Below, piece after piece: positions 1 through 7,226 of a stretch of DNA of 28,457 nucleotides; within the stretch, counting starts at the first letter, position 1, and every line of letters begins with the position of its first letter. The stretch is taken from the NCBI GenBank assembly GCA_050250795.1, contig JBFWNZ010000007.1, forward strand, positions 1 to 28,457, read 5' to 3'. The position numbers were made by a program, and so were the translations under genes. Below the pieces are notes generated by a model that worked only from the letters and a program-made list of their open reading frames with translations, was not told where the DNA came from and did no database searches. This stretch comes from JBFWNZ01 sp050250795 (GTDB taxonomy: Bacteria > Pseudomonadota > Alphaproteobacteria > UBA8366).

Positions 1-10
1 TTGTCCTCCC
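1..10 (-). promoter_or_regulatory. Likely ribosome binding site of a gene beyond the left edge
   Basis: Read on the minus strand, the first ten bases are GGGAGGACAA, a strong Shine-Dalgarno sequence. It lies just downstream of the stop codon at 31-33. A minus-strand gene probably starts at or immediately past the left edge and is co-transcribed with the 31-1092 gene. The start codon itself is not in the window. Confidence 0.45.
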
Positions 11-30
11 TTGGTTGACGGCGCGTCGTT

Positions 31-1092
31 CTAGGCTTCGCCCGGCATCGGGCCGCAGTCGAGACAGGCGCCGATGGCGACCGTGACCGCCTTGCTCTTG
101 TCGCCGCGCTGGGGCGGGATCACGGCGCCGAAGCCCCCCGCCGGCCCGCCGGCCGCGATGACCAGCAGATGGTCGGGGTCGATCAGGGCCGCGAACTCCG
201 CATCGGCCTTGCTGCCGACGATGGCGGCCTTGCCGCAATCGGCCCATTCGCCCCGGCGCACCCGCGCCTTTTCATAGACATAGCGCTGGATATCCCGCTT
301 GGACCAGCCGGCATTGGCGAAATGGGTGCGGTGCTGCGGCGGCACGACGATGGCGTAGTTGCCGGGATAGATCGAGTAGTGGCGCATGTTCGCCTTCATC
401 TCGGCGATGAAGGTGTCGAGGATCTCCTCGGGCGCGGTGGTCCACTCGTTCATGATCTGGCGCGGCGCCATCGCCGCCATCACGGTGACGGCGGATGCCT
501 CCTTCGGCACGCCGCGCTCCACCGCCAGCGACTCCCAGGGCGAGGTCTCCTCGTCCTCGGCCAGGCAGTAGCTGATCTTGCCGGGATGGCCCAGGGTCGA
601 GCGGTCGACCTCGCCGGGCCGGAAATTCAGCAGGTTGTTGAGGATCAGGCGGATCGAACGGCCGACCGCCATCGTCGCGCGATTGCCGGAGCCGAGCGCG
701 CTGAACGAGCTGCTCATGCCCAGTTCCTGGCGGATCGGGCCATTGACGACCGCCAGCACGGCGCATCCGCTGGTGCTGGCGATGGCGCCGTGCAGCAGGA
801 AGGGCTTTTCCAGCATCGCGGCGAAGGCGGCGACCACGACGGGGAAATGCATCGGCAGGCAGCCGGCCATGACGGCGTTGACGGCCAGCTTCTCGGCCGT
901 GATGGCGCGTTCGCGCACCGGCTCGATCCCGATCAGCTGGTCGGCCGGCAGCATGGCCCAGTCCAGGCAGGCCTGCACCGCCTCGGGCGTCGGCGGCACC
1001 ACCGGCAGGCCGTCGGTCCAGCCGCGGCTGTGATAGAACTCCTGGGCGGCCATCACGTCGTCGACGTCATAGGTCTTCGAGACCAGAGACAT
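31..1092 (-). CDS. Conserved protein with TDGLPVVPPT motif (UGSC-associated type)
   Basis: This 353-residue protein opens with a region containing FYHSRGWTDGLPVVPPTPE. I recognise that signature from a conserved family that often sits beside UGSC-type (seleno)proteins; its biochemical function is not known to me. The C-terminal end carries a CLDCG motif. There is no signal peptide or membrane segment. I chose the ATG at 1090-1092 because AGGAG precedes it by 8 nt. A longer reading to 1170 would add an arginine/glycine-rich leader with no support. The gene is divergent from the isocitrate-lyase-like gene at 1335, and a strong ribosome binding site directly downstream (1-10) suggests a second cistron outside the window, possibly the UGSC partner. 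Family assignment is from memory of the motif. Confidence 0.6.
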   Translation of the reverse strand: MSLVSKTYDVDDVMAAQEFYHSRGWTDGLPVVPPTPEAVQACLDWAMLPADQLIGIEPVRERAITAEKLAVNAVMAGCLPMHFPVVVAAFAAMLEKPFLLHGAIASTSGCAVLAVVNGPIRQELGMSSSFSALGSGNRATMAVGRSIRLILNNLLNFRPGEVDRSTLGHPGKISYCLAEDEETSPWESLAVERGVPKEASAVTVMAAMAPRQIMNEWTTAPEEILDTFIAEMKANMRHYSIYPGNYAIVVPPQHRTHFANAGWSKRDIQRYVYEKARVRRGEWADCGKAAIVGSKADAEFAALIDPDHLLVIAAGGPAGGFGAVIPPQRGDKSKAVTVAIGACLDCGPMPGEA

Positions 1093-1259
1093 GCTGCGCA
1101 CTCCTGGCAAAGAGCCGGACAGACGAGCCGTCCCAACTGCGCCCGCAGACCCGGGACAGGGACGCATCATATCGCAGCCGGGCGCCGAGGCCAGCGGGTC
1201 GTCGCCGGCGCCGCGTCATTGCTTTTGACGCTTGCCGGGCGGCGGCGCATCCTGCTGTC

Positions 1260-1297
1260 CGGTTCCGGGGTTCGGTCAGACAAAACAGGCGGAACCG
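1260..1297. promoter_or_regulatory. Inverted repeat in divergent promoter region
   Basis: In the 242-bp gap between the divergent genes at 1092 and 1335, CGGTTCCG (1260-1267) and CGGAACCG (1290-1297) form perfect 8-bp inverted arms separated by 22 bp. The second arm is followed by an A/T-rich stretch, then the GGGAGGA ribosome binding site of the 1335 gene. This could be a regulator site controlling one or both genes, or a leader hairpin. A TTGACG at 1225-1230 could be a -35 box but has no convincing -10 partner. Confidence 0.35.
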
Positions 1298-1334
1298 TCA
1301 AACAGAATAATTTCCAAATCGTTGGGAGGAAGAC

Positions 1335-2198
1335 ATGGCGTCACTACGTTCGATGATCGCCGGCGACCGGGTGATCCTGTGTTCGGTCGTGTTCAACCCG
1401 CTGATGGGCATCCTGGCGGAAAAGGCCGGGTTCGAGGCGCTGTATCTCGGCGGCAATACGCTGGGTCTGGCCAAGGGTGCGCTGGAAGCGACGCTCACCC
1501 AGACCGAGATGGTGCAGGCCGCCATCGACATCCGCGCCGTTACGTCCGCGCCGCTGATCCTGGACGCGGCGGCGGGCTGGGGCGACCCGATGCATATGCA
1601 CCGCACCATCGCCCAGGCGGAAGCGGCCGGCTTCCAGGCCATCGAGATCGAGGACCAGATCCTGCCGAAGCGGGTGCACCATCATATCGGCATCGAGCAC
1701 ATGGTCCCGCAGGAACTGATGGAAGCGAAAATCCGCGAGGCCGCCGCCGCCCGGCGCGGCAAGGAACTGCTGGTCATCGGGCGGACCAACGCGATCCGGA
1801 ACACCGGCATGGACGACGCGCTGCGCCGGGCCGAGGCCTATCGCAAGGCGGGCGCCGATCTGCTGATGCTGTTCCCGCGCAATGCGGAGGAGGTGCGCTA
1901 TGTCCATGAGCGGCTGGGTGGCCCGTTCTATTACAACGTGCCGCATGGCGGCCTGAGCCGGTTCGGCCTGTCGATCGCGGAGATGGGCCAGTGCGGCTGC
2001 CGCATCCTGACCGATTCCGTGATGCCGCTGCTGGCCGCGTACAAGGCGTGGCGGGACTGCTATCGGGCCACCGCCGGCACGCTGATCTATCCCGACATGC
2101 CGCCGGAGGAGGCGGACAAGCTGGAGGACGAGCTGTTCAAGATCGTGGGCATCGAGAAGCTGCTGGAAGTCGAGCGGCGGACGGTGGAAAAGCCGTAG
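1335..2198 (+). CDS. Isocitrate lyase/PEP mutase superfamily protein, atypical active site
   Basis: This 287-residue TIM-barrel protein belongs to the isocitrate lyase/phosphoenolpyruvate mutase superfamily, which makes or breaks C-C or P-C bonds next to 2-oxoacid carboxylates using Mg2+. It keeps the IEIED core (residues 103-107, with Glu106 at the metal-shell position) and the first aspartate of the usual DADTGYG motif, here LDAAAGWGDP (Asp77). The second aspartate of that motif is alanine, and the lyase signature KRCGH is replaced by PKRVHHH (111-117), so the catalytic cysteine is missing. True isocitrate or methylisocitrate lyase activity is therefore unlikely. A decarboxylase, a hydrolase or an unknown reaction is more plausible. 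The start is supported by GGGAGGA 7 nt upstream. It ends 4 nt from the convergent repressor gene. Confidence 0.85.
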   Translation: MASLRSMIAGDRVILCSVVFNPLMGILAEKAGFEALYLGGNTLGLAKGALEATLTQTEMVQAAIDIRAVTSAPLILDAAAGWGDPMHMHRTIAQAEAAGFQAIEIEDQILPKRVHHHIGIEHMVPQELMEAKIREAAAARRGKELLVIGRTNAIRNTGMDDALRRAEAYRKAGADLLMLFPRNAEEVRYVHERLGGPFYYNVPHGGLSRFGLSIAEMGQCGCRILTDSVMPLLAAYKAWRDCYRATAGTLIYPDMPPEEADKLEDELFKIVGIEKLLEVERRTVEKP

Positions 2199-2202
2199 GC
2201 GG

Positions 2203-3060
2203 CTACGCCCCGGTCCGTCGCGCCGTGACGGCGGAGAAGTGGCGCTGGGCCGGGGCCGCAAGCGTGCGGTGAAGCAAGTGGAAGGCCGCGATGACATCCT
2301 TGCGCGGCCACGCCGTCTGCAGCACGGCGTCGGGCAGCTTCGGATCGTTCGCGACCGTCCTGCGGAACATCTCGATGACCCGCGTCCGCAGGACGAAGGC
2401 CATCCGCGGATCGAGTCCGGCCAGGCTTTCGGCATCGGCGGCGTAGAACGCAAAATCCCCGGCCAGGCCGGCATAGGTGTCGCGCAGCCAGTCGAGATTC
2501 CAGATGCGCGCGGCGAACCGTCGGACGCTCGCCGGGCCGGCATGGGGGCCGGCGAGGACGCTCACATGGTCCTCGAGCCGGAGCCGGCGGGCCAGGGCCC
2601 GCACGTCGTCGCAGCGGTCGTCCGGCGCGACCCAGACGCCGTCCTGCAACGACCCGAAGCCGGTGAAGTTGAGCCAGCGGCCGAACCGGCCGCGTTCGGC
2701 CCGAAGCTCTTCGGGGATGGAGTAGGACACGAGCGTCCACACGCCGCTCCAGGTTTCCTCGGGCTGCATGGACAGCATGCGCTGGCGTCCCGCCTCATGC
2801 ACCGCCGCGAGGCGGGGGCTGATCGTGTAGTGGACGAACCGCCCGTCGCGCGATGGCAGCAGCAGGCCGCGTGCCACGACGCGGTTGAGGGCGATCCGCG
2901 AGGCCGCGGCGGAGAACCGCAAATCCTCCAGCAGGCGAACGAGGCCGCCGGACCACACCGCATCGCCCGGCCCGACATACTCGCCGAACAGCCCCAGGAT
3001 CGTTTCCTGCGGTTGAAGGCTGTCTTCCTTTTCCCAGCGTTCCAGCGGTCCGGATTGCAC
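2203..3060 (-). CDS. PaaX-family transcriptional repressor
   Basis: This 285-residue protein matches the PaaX family, aerobic phenylacetate-pathway repressors that sense an aryl-CoA. The N-terminal winged-helix segment lies roughly at residues 15-85 (SAAASRIALNRVVARGLL, then GRFVHYTISPR). A central PaaX-like domain includes WTLVSYSIPEELRAERGRF, followed by the C-terminal helical domain. The length is slightly under the E. coli protein. The start is GTG at 3058-3060 with AGGGG upstream; no in-frame ATG fits better. It is divergent from the catabolic operon starting at 3206, with a palindrome at 3108-3129 between them, the usual layout for a local repressor that also controls itself. The ligand is probably a CoA thioester made by the ligase at 5529 (inference). 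Confidence 0.9.
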   Translation of the reverse strand: MQSGPLERWEKEDSLQPQETILGLFGEYVGPGDAVWSGGLVRLLEDLRFSAAASRIALNRVVARGLLLPSRDGRFVHYTISPRLAAVHEAGRQRMLSMQPEETWSGVWTLVSYSIPEELRAERGRFGRWLNFTGFGSLQDGVWVAPDDRCDDVRALARRLRLEDHVSVLAGPHAGPASVRRFAARIWNLDWLRDTYAGLAGDFAFYAADAESLAGLDPRMAFVLRTRVIEMFRRTVANDPKLPDAVLQTAWPRKDVIAAFHLLHRTLAAPAQRHFSAVTARRTGA

Positions 3061-3107
3061 GGCATCCCCTCATTCGGTGCCGGACCATATCAGCCGCCTA
3101 ATATTTT

Positions 3108-3129
3108 ACATATCACAATGTTGACATGT
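3108..3129. promoter_or_regulatory. Palindromic candidate operator between repressor and operon
   Basis: ACATATCA (3108-3115) and TGACATGT (3122-3129) are inverted arms matching at 7 of 8 positions around a 6-bp centre. They sit in an AT-rich island in otherwise GC-rich DNA. The right arm overlaps the TTGACA -35 box of the plus-strand promoter, so a bound repressor would block RNA polymerase. The PaaX-family protein encoded next door is the obvious candidate binder. No binding data exist here. Confidence 0.55.
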
Positions 3130-3150
3130 TTACTATTGGATGGCTAATCT
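3121..3150 (+). promoter_or_regulatory. Sigma-70 promoter of the catabolic operon
   Basis: TTGACA (3121-3126), a perfect -35 box, is separated by 18 bp from TAATCT (3145-3150), a good -10 box. The first gene starts at 3206, giving a leader of roughly 50 nt that contains the GGGAGGA ribosome binding site. The -10 and the bases just after it (3142-3163) recur almost unchanged upstream of the molybdenum hydroxylase operon at 15599-15621. Confidence 0.65.
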
Positions 3151-3205
3151 TGCCGCCAACAAGGACAGGCGGCGGCCATGACCGCATGCCGGGAGGAAAG
3201 CCAAG

Positions 3206-3982
3206 ATGGCGAAGGGCGGGCATAGCCACCGGTTCGAGACCGCATCGGGCATGGTGTATGAGCGGCGCGGCACCGGGCGCCCCATCGTGCTGCTGCATGG
3301 CTGGTGCCTGAACCGCCGCCTGTGGCTGTATGCCGAAGAGGAACTGGCGCCGCATTTCGAGGTCGTGACGCCGGACCTGGCCGGGTTCGGCCGGTCCGAC
3401 GGTCTGGCCGGTCCCTATGCGCTGGCACGCTATGCCGACGACGTGCAGGCCCTGCTGTCGGAAGCGGGCCTGGAGAACGCCATTCTCGCGGGCTTTGCCT
3501 TCGGCGCCATGGTGGCGCTTGAGGCCGCGGCGCGGCGCGATCCGCGGATCGGCGGCGTCGTGGCGGTCGGATTGCCGGACGCCGCGTCCTCCCCCTATCA
3601 GAAGATGCCGCGCGCCATGCGCCGCGACTGGCCCGACTTTGCCGCGCGCTCCGCGCAGGCGCTGTTCCACACGCCGCCCAGCGAGGCGACGCGGGCCTGG
3701 ATCGCGGGCATGTTCGCCGCCGCGCCGCTGCCGGTGGCGCTCGACGTGGTGGCGGTGCTGGCGGCCTACGATCCGGTGGCGGCGGCCGGCAAGGCGACGG
3801 CGCCGCTGCTGCTGATCAACGGCGCGAACGATCCCGTCGCCCCGGTCGCGGTGGGCGAGGCGTGCCGCGATGCCGCCCCGAATGCGCGGCTGGAGGTGAT
3901 CCCCGATTGCGGCCATCTGATCGTGATCGACCGCAAGGATCCGTTCCACGCCCTGCTGCGCGGCTTCGCCGAAACGGCGTGA
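3206..3982 (+). CDS. Alpha/beta-hydrolase fold protein lacking the nucleophile serine
   Basis: This 258-residue protein has a canonical alpha/beta-hydrolase layout: oxyanion HGW (31-33), DLAGFGRSDG (57-66), nucleophile elbow at 96-100, acid Asp209 in INGANDP and histidine His237 in DCGHL. The elbow reads G-F-A-F-G instead of G-x-S-x-G. Residue 98 is alanine (GCC, 3497-3499), one base from a serine codon. Relatives include C-C bond hydrolases of aromatic meta-cleavage pathways and carboxylesterases, and both need this serine. The protein is therefore either an inactivated enzyme or uses the pocket differently. The rest of the gene is intact. It opens the PaaX-side operon, has a strong ribosome binding site (GGGAGGAAA, 6 nt spacing), and its TGA overlaps the next ATG. 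Confidence 0.9.
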   Translation: MAKGGHSHRFETASGMVYERRGTGRPIVLLHGWCLNRRLWLYAEEELAPHFEVVTPDLAGFGRSDGLAGPYALARYADDVQALLSEAGLENAILAGFAFGAMVALEAAARRDPRIGGVVAVGLPDAASSPYQKMPRAMRRDWPDFAARSAQALFHTPPSEATRAWIAGMFAAAPLPVALDVVAVLAAYDPVAAAGKATAPLLLINGANDPVAPVAVGEACRDAAPNARLEVIPDCGHLIVIDRKDPFHALLRGFAETA

Positions 3983-5532
3983 TGCGCGGCGCCCCGGCAA
4001 ACCCGATCCGGACCGAGGTCGCCATCGTCGGCTTCGGCCCGGTCGGGGCCGTGCTGGCCGGGCTGCTAGGGCGGCGCGGCATCGAGGTCGTCGTGCTGGA
4101 GCGCGACGCCGCGTTGTTTCCGCTGCCGCGCGCCGCGCATATCGACCATCAGGGCCTGCGCGCGGTGCAGGAATTGGGCTGCCTCGACGCGCTGCTGCCG
4201 GACATGGTGCGCAACCGCGCGCTCGAACTGGTCTCGGCGACGGGGGAGACGCTGGTCCATGTGCCGGCGGACCAGCCGAGCGTCTCGGGCCTGCCGCTCA
4301 GCGCCTATTTCTATCAGCCGGACTTCGACGGGTGCCTGCGCCGCGCGGTGTCGGCGATGCCCGGCGTCCGGGTCGAACTGGGCGCCGAGGTGACGGCGCT
4401 GGAGGCGGAGGATGCCGGCGTCCGGATCGCGGCGCGGCGCGGCGACGGCAGACCGATCACGGTTCTCGCCGATTATGCGGTTGGCTGCGACGGCGCCTGG
4501 AGCATGGTGCGGGAGAGCGCGGGGATTGCGCTCGACTCGCTGAACTTCGACGAGAAGTGGCTGGTCCTGGATTTGCGCTTCGAGGCGCTGCCGGACACCC
4601 TGCCGGCGGACCGGGTCGTGCAGGTCTGCGATCCGGCCCGGCCGCGGCTGACCATGCCCATTTCCAGCGACCGGCAGCGCTTCGAGTTCATGCTGCTGCC
4701 CGGCGAGGACCCGGCGGCGATGCAACGGCCGGACACGGTGCGGCGGCTGCTCGATCTGTGGCTGCCCGGTGCGCGCTACGAGGTCTCGCGGGCGGCGGTC
4801 TACACCTTCCACGGATTGGTGGCGCGGGGATGGCGGCGGGGCCGGGTGACGATTGCCGGCGACGCGGCCCACCAGATGCCGCCCTTTCTGGGGCAGGGAA
4901 TGTGTTCGGGCCTGCGCGACGCGACGAATTTGGCCTGGAAGCTGGAGGCGGTGCTGCGGCGGGGTGCAGCGCCAACCCTGCTGGACAGCTATGAGGCCGA
5001 ACGCAGCCCGCATGTGCGGACTATCGTCGAGGCGGCGATCCGGTTCGGCCGGCTGGTCTGCGAGACCGACCCTGCCCAGGCGGCCGCTCGCGACCGCCGC
5101 CTGCTGGCCAAAGACAGGGCAGAGGCCGAACGGATCGGCTTCAAGCTGCCGCGCCTGCCGAGGGGGCCGCTGGTGTTGGATGGTGGCGGCATGCTGTTCG
5201 TGCAGCCGAAGATCGGCGGGAGATGGCTCGACGACATCGTCGGCCCGCGGCCGCTGGTGCTGGCACGGAATGCCGTGGCGCTGGGCGAAGACGCGAACTG
5301 GTGGCGCGACCGGCTTGGCGCCCATGTCGCGACGCTGGCGGACCTGCCGCATTCGGACCTCGCGGCCTGGCTCGACCGCAGCGGCGCCGGGGTGGCGGCG
5401 GTGCGGCCGGATCGCTATGTGCTCGGCACGGCGGCGACGCTGCGTCCGCTGACGCAGGCCGTCCGTCCGCTCTTGGCGGCCGGCGCAGCGACGGGCGCGG
5501 GACCGGCCAGAATGGCGGGAGGGCGGACATGA
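3982..5532 (+). CDS. FAD-dependent aromatic hydroxylase, MhpA-like
   Basis: This 516-residue single-component flavoprotein monooxygenase is of the PF01494 type and resembles 3-(3-hydroxyphenyl)propionate hydroxylase. It shows the FAD Rossmann motif GFGPVG (17-22) with acidic strand end LERD (39-42), the DG motif VGCDG (167-171), and the ribityl-binding GDAAHQMPPFLGQGM (293-307). Such enzymes use NAD(P)H and O2 to hydroxylate a phenolic or related ring. The ATG at 3982 overlaps the hydrolase stop codon (TGATG). An upstream extension would lie entirely inside that gene. The C-terminal thioredoxin-like tail typical of the family is present (about 410-516). The gene overlaps the downstream ligase by ATGA. 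The substrate is unknown. Confidence 0.88.
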   Translation: MRGAPANPIRTEVAIVGFGPVGAVLAGLLGRRGIEVVVLERDAALFPLPRAAHIDHQGLRAVQELGCLDALLPDMVRNRALELVSATGETLVHVPADQPSVSGLPLSAYFYQPDFDGCLRRAVSAMPGVRVELGAEVTALEAEDAGVRIAARRGDGRPITVLADYAVGCDGAWSMVRESAGIALDSLNFDEKWLVLDLRFEALPDTLPADRVVQVCDPARPRLTMPISSDRQRFEFMLLPGEDPAAMQRPDTVRRLLDLWLPGARYEVSRAAVYTFHGLVARGWRRGRVTIAGDAAHQMPPFLGQGMCSGLRDATNLAWKLEAVLRRGAAPTLLDSYEAERSPHVRTIVEAAIRFGRLVCETDPAQAAARDRRLLAKDRAEAERIGFKLPRLPRGPLVLDGGGMLFVQPKIGGRWLDDIVGPRPLVLARNAVALGEDANWWRDRLGAHVATLADLPHSDLAAWLDRSGAGVAAVRPDRYVLGTAATLRPLTQAVRPLLAAGAATGAGPARMAGGRT

Positions 5533-7217
5533 AGGACCGCTATCCCGCGGAAAGCACGGTCCCGGCGGCATGGCTGGTCCCGCCCGGCCGGCAGCCCGAT
5601 TACGAAGCGGTCGAGGTGCCGGAGGTGACGGACCGATCGACGGTGGCGGACGCCCTGGCGGACCGGCATGTCCGGGCCGGCCGCGGCGACGCCGTCGCCG
5701 CCATCCATGCCGAGACAGGGCGAAGCTATAGCTTCGCCGCGCTGGCGGACCGCAGCGACGCCCTGGCGCGGGGCCTCGTTGGCGCCGGGTTGCGGGTGGG
5801 CGACCGGGTCGCCTTTCGCACGCCGAACGATCCGGAGTGCCTGGCGGTCGTCCTGGCGATCTGGAAGGCGGGCGGCGTGGTGGTGCCGGTGCCGGTCCAT
5901 GCGCGCGGCGGCGAGTTCCGGCATTTCCTGGAGGACAGCGCGGCCCGGTTCCTGTTCGTGCATGCGCGCAGCGGCGGCTTTGCCGAGATCGCGGAGATCG
6001 CGCAGGGCACGGCGGTCGAGCGCATCTTTGCCTTCGGCGCGGGCGAAAGCGCCGCTCCCTTCGAAGCGGCCGAGACGCTCGCCGGGTGTCTGGACGCGGC
6101 CTTGCCCTCTCTGAGCGCCGACCATGTGGCGATCCTCTGGCACACCGGCGGCACGACCGGCCGGCCGAAGGGCTGCTATCACACCCATCGGCGGTTCCTG
6201 CTGGGCGGCTATCTGCTGGGGCGCGTCACCGGCGCGGATTTCGGCGCGCGCTGGGCGGCGGCGGCACCGGTCGGGCATGCGCTGGGCTTCATCTATCACA
6301 CGATCTACACGCTGCTGCACGGCGCGACGGCGGTCTTCATCGAGGCGTTCCACGACCCCGATACCCTGTTGCGGGCGATCGCGGCGCATCGGATCACGAC
6401 CTTCACCGCGCTGACCGCAAGCTGGGCCCGGATGGCGGAACGGCTGCGCGACGGCGCGTCCTGCGACACCGGCTCGCTGACGCGCTGCTATGCGATGTGG
6501 CAGTCGGCCTCGTCCTCGGAGATCTACGATTTCTGGCGCGGACGGGGCGTCGAACTGCTGAACAATTTCGGCAGCACGGCCTTCGGCACCTGGATTCTGG
6601 TGCCGCATCCGGGGGACGTGACGCCGCGTGCGTCGCTTGGCCGCCCGCTGCCGGGATACCGTGTCGAAGCGGTGGACATGTCCGGTGGCAGCGTCCGGCC
6701 GGTGCCGCCGGGGACCATCGGGCGCATGGCGGTGCGGGGCGCCACCGGGCTCACCTACTGGAACATTCCGGACAAGCAGGAGACGGACGTCGTCGATGGA
6801 TGGACCCTGTCCGACGACCTGTTGATGTTCGATGCCGAGGGAAACGCGCATTACCTCGGCCGCTCCGATTTCATGATCAGCACGGCGGGCTTCAAGGTCG
6901 CGCCGGTCGAGGTCGAGGCGGTGCTCGCGCGCCATCCCGCCGTGCGCGAAGTGGCCGTGGTGCCCGCACCCTGCCCGATCCGGCAGCAGCAGGTGGCCGC
7001 CTATGTGGCGCTGCGGCCGGGACAGGCCGGCGATGCGGCGATGACCGAGGCCCTGCAGGCCTTCGTGCGGGCGGAACTGTCCTCCTACAAGGTGCCGCGG
7101 CTGGTCCGCTATGTGGACGGGCTGCCGCGCGACCCGGTGGGCAAGGTCAGAACGCGCGAGGTGCGGGACTGGGCGGAGCGCGACGCCGGGGACGCAACAC
7201 GGGACAGGCAACCGTAG
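5529..7217 (+). CDS. AMP-forming acyl-CoA ligase
   Basis: This 562-residue member of the ANL superfamily activates a carboxylic acid to its CoA thioester through an acyl-adenylate. Visible motifs are the phosphate-binding HTGGTTGRPKG (205-215), NNFGSTAFG in the adenine-binding region, the hinge region with LGRSDFMISTAGFKV, and the C-terminal PRDPVGKVRTRE with the catalytic lysine. The closest relatives I can name are benzoate-CoA or 4-hydroxybenzoate-CoA ligase-like enzymes, and SDD replaces the usual TGD motif. The ATG overlaps the preceding stop (ATGA), implying translational coupling. Its product is the likely inducer of the PaaX-type repressor and the likely substrate of the flavoprotein dehydrogenases that follow (inference). 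Confidence 0.9.
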   Translation: MKDRYPAESTVPAAWLVPPGRQPDYEAVEVPEVTDRSTVADALADRHVRAGRGDAVAAIHAETGRSYSFAALADRSDALARGLVGAGLRVGDRVAFRTPNDPECLAVVLAIWKAGGVVVPVPVHARGGEFRHFLEDSAARFLFVHARSGGFAEIAEIAQGTAVERIFAFGAGESAAPFEAAETLAGCLDAALPSLSADHVAILWHTGGTTGRPKGCYHTHRRFLLGGYLLGRVTGADFGARWAAAAPVGHALGFIYHTIYTLLHGATAVFIEAFHDPDTLLRAIAAHRITTFTALTASWARMAERLRDGASCDTGSLTRCYAMWQSASSSEIYDFWRGRGVELLNNFGSTAFGTWILVPHPGDVTPRASLGRPLPGYRVEAVDMSGGSVRPVPPGTIGRMAVRGATGLTYWNIPDKQETDVVDGWTLSDDLLMFDAEGNAHYLGRSDFMISTAGFKVAPVEVEAVLARHPAVREVAVVPAPCPIRQQQVAAYVALRPGQAGDAAMTEALQAFVRAELSSYKVPRLVRYVDGLPRDPVGKVRTREVRDWAERDAGDATRDRQP

Positions 7218-7226
7218 GACCGCAGG

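Noticed and set aside
1093..1170. N-terminal extension of the 31-1092 protein up to 1170
   Set aside because: The extra 26 residues are low-complexity, and the internal ATG at 1090-1092 has a well-placed AGGAG.
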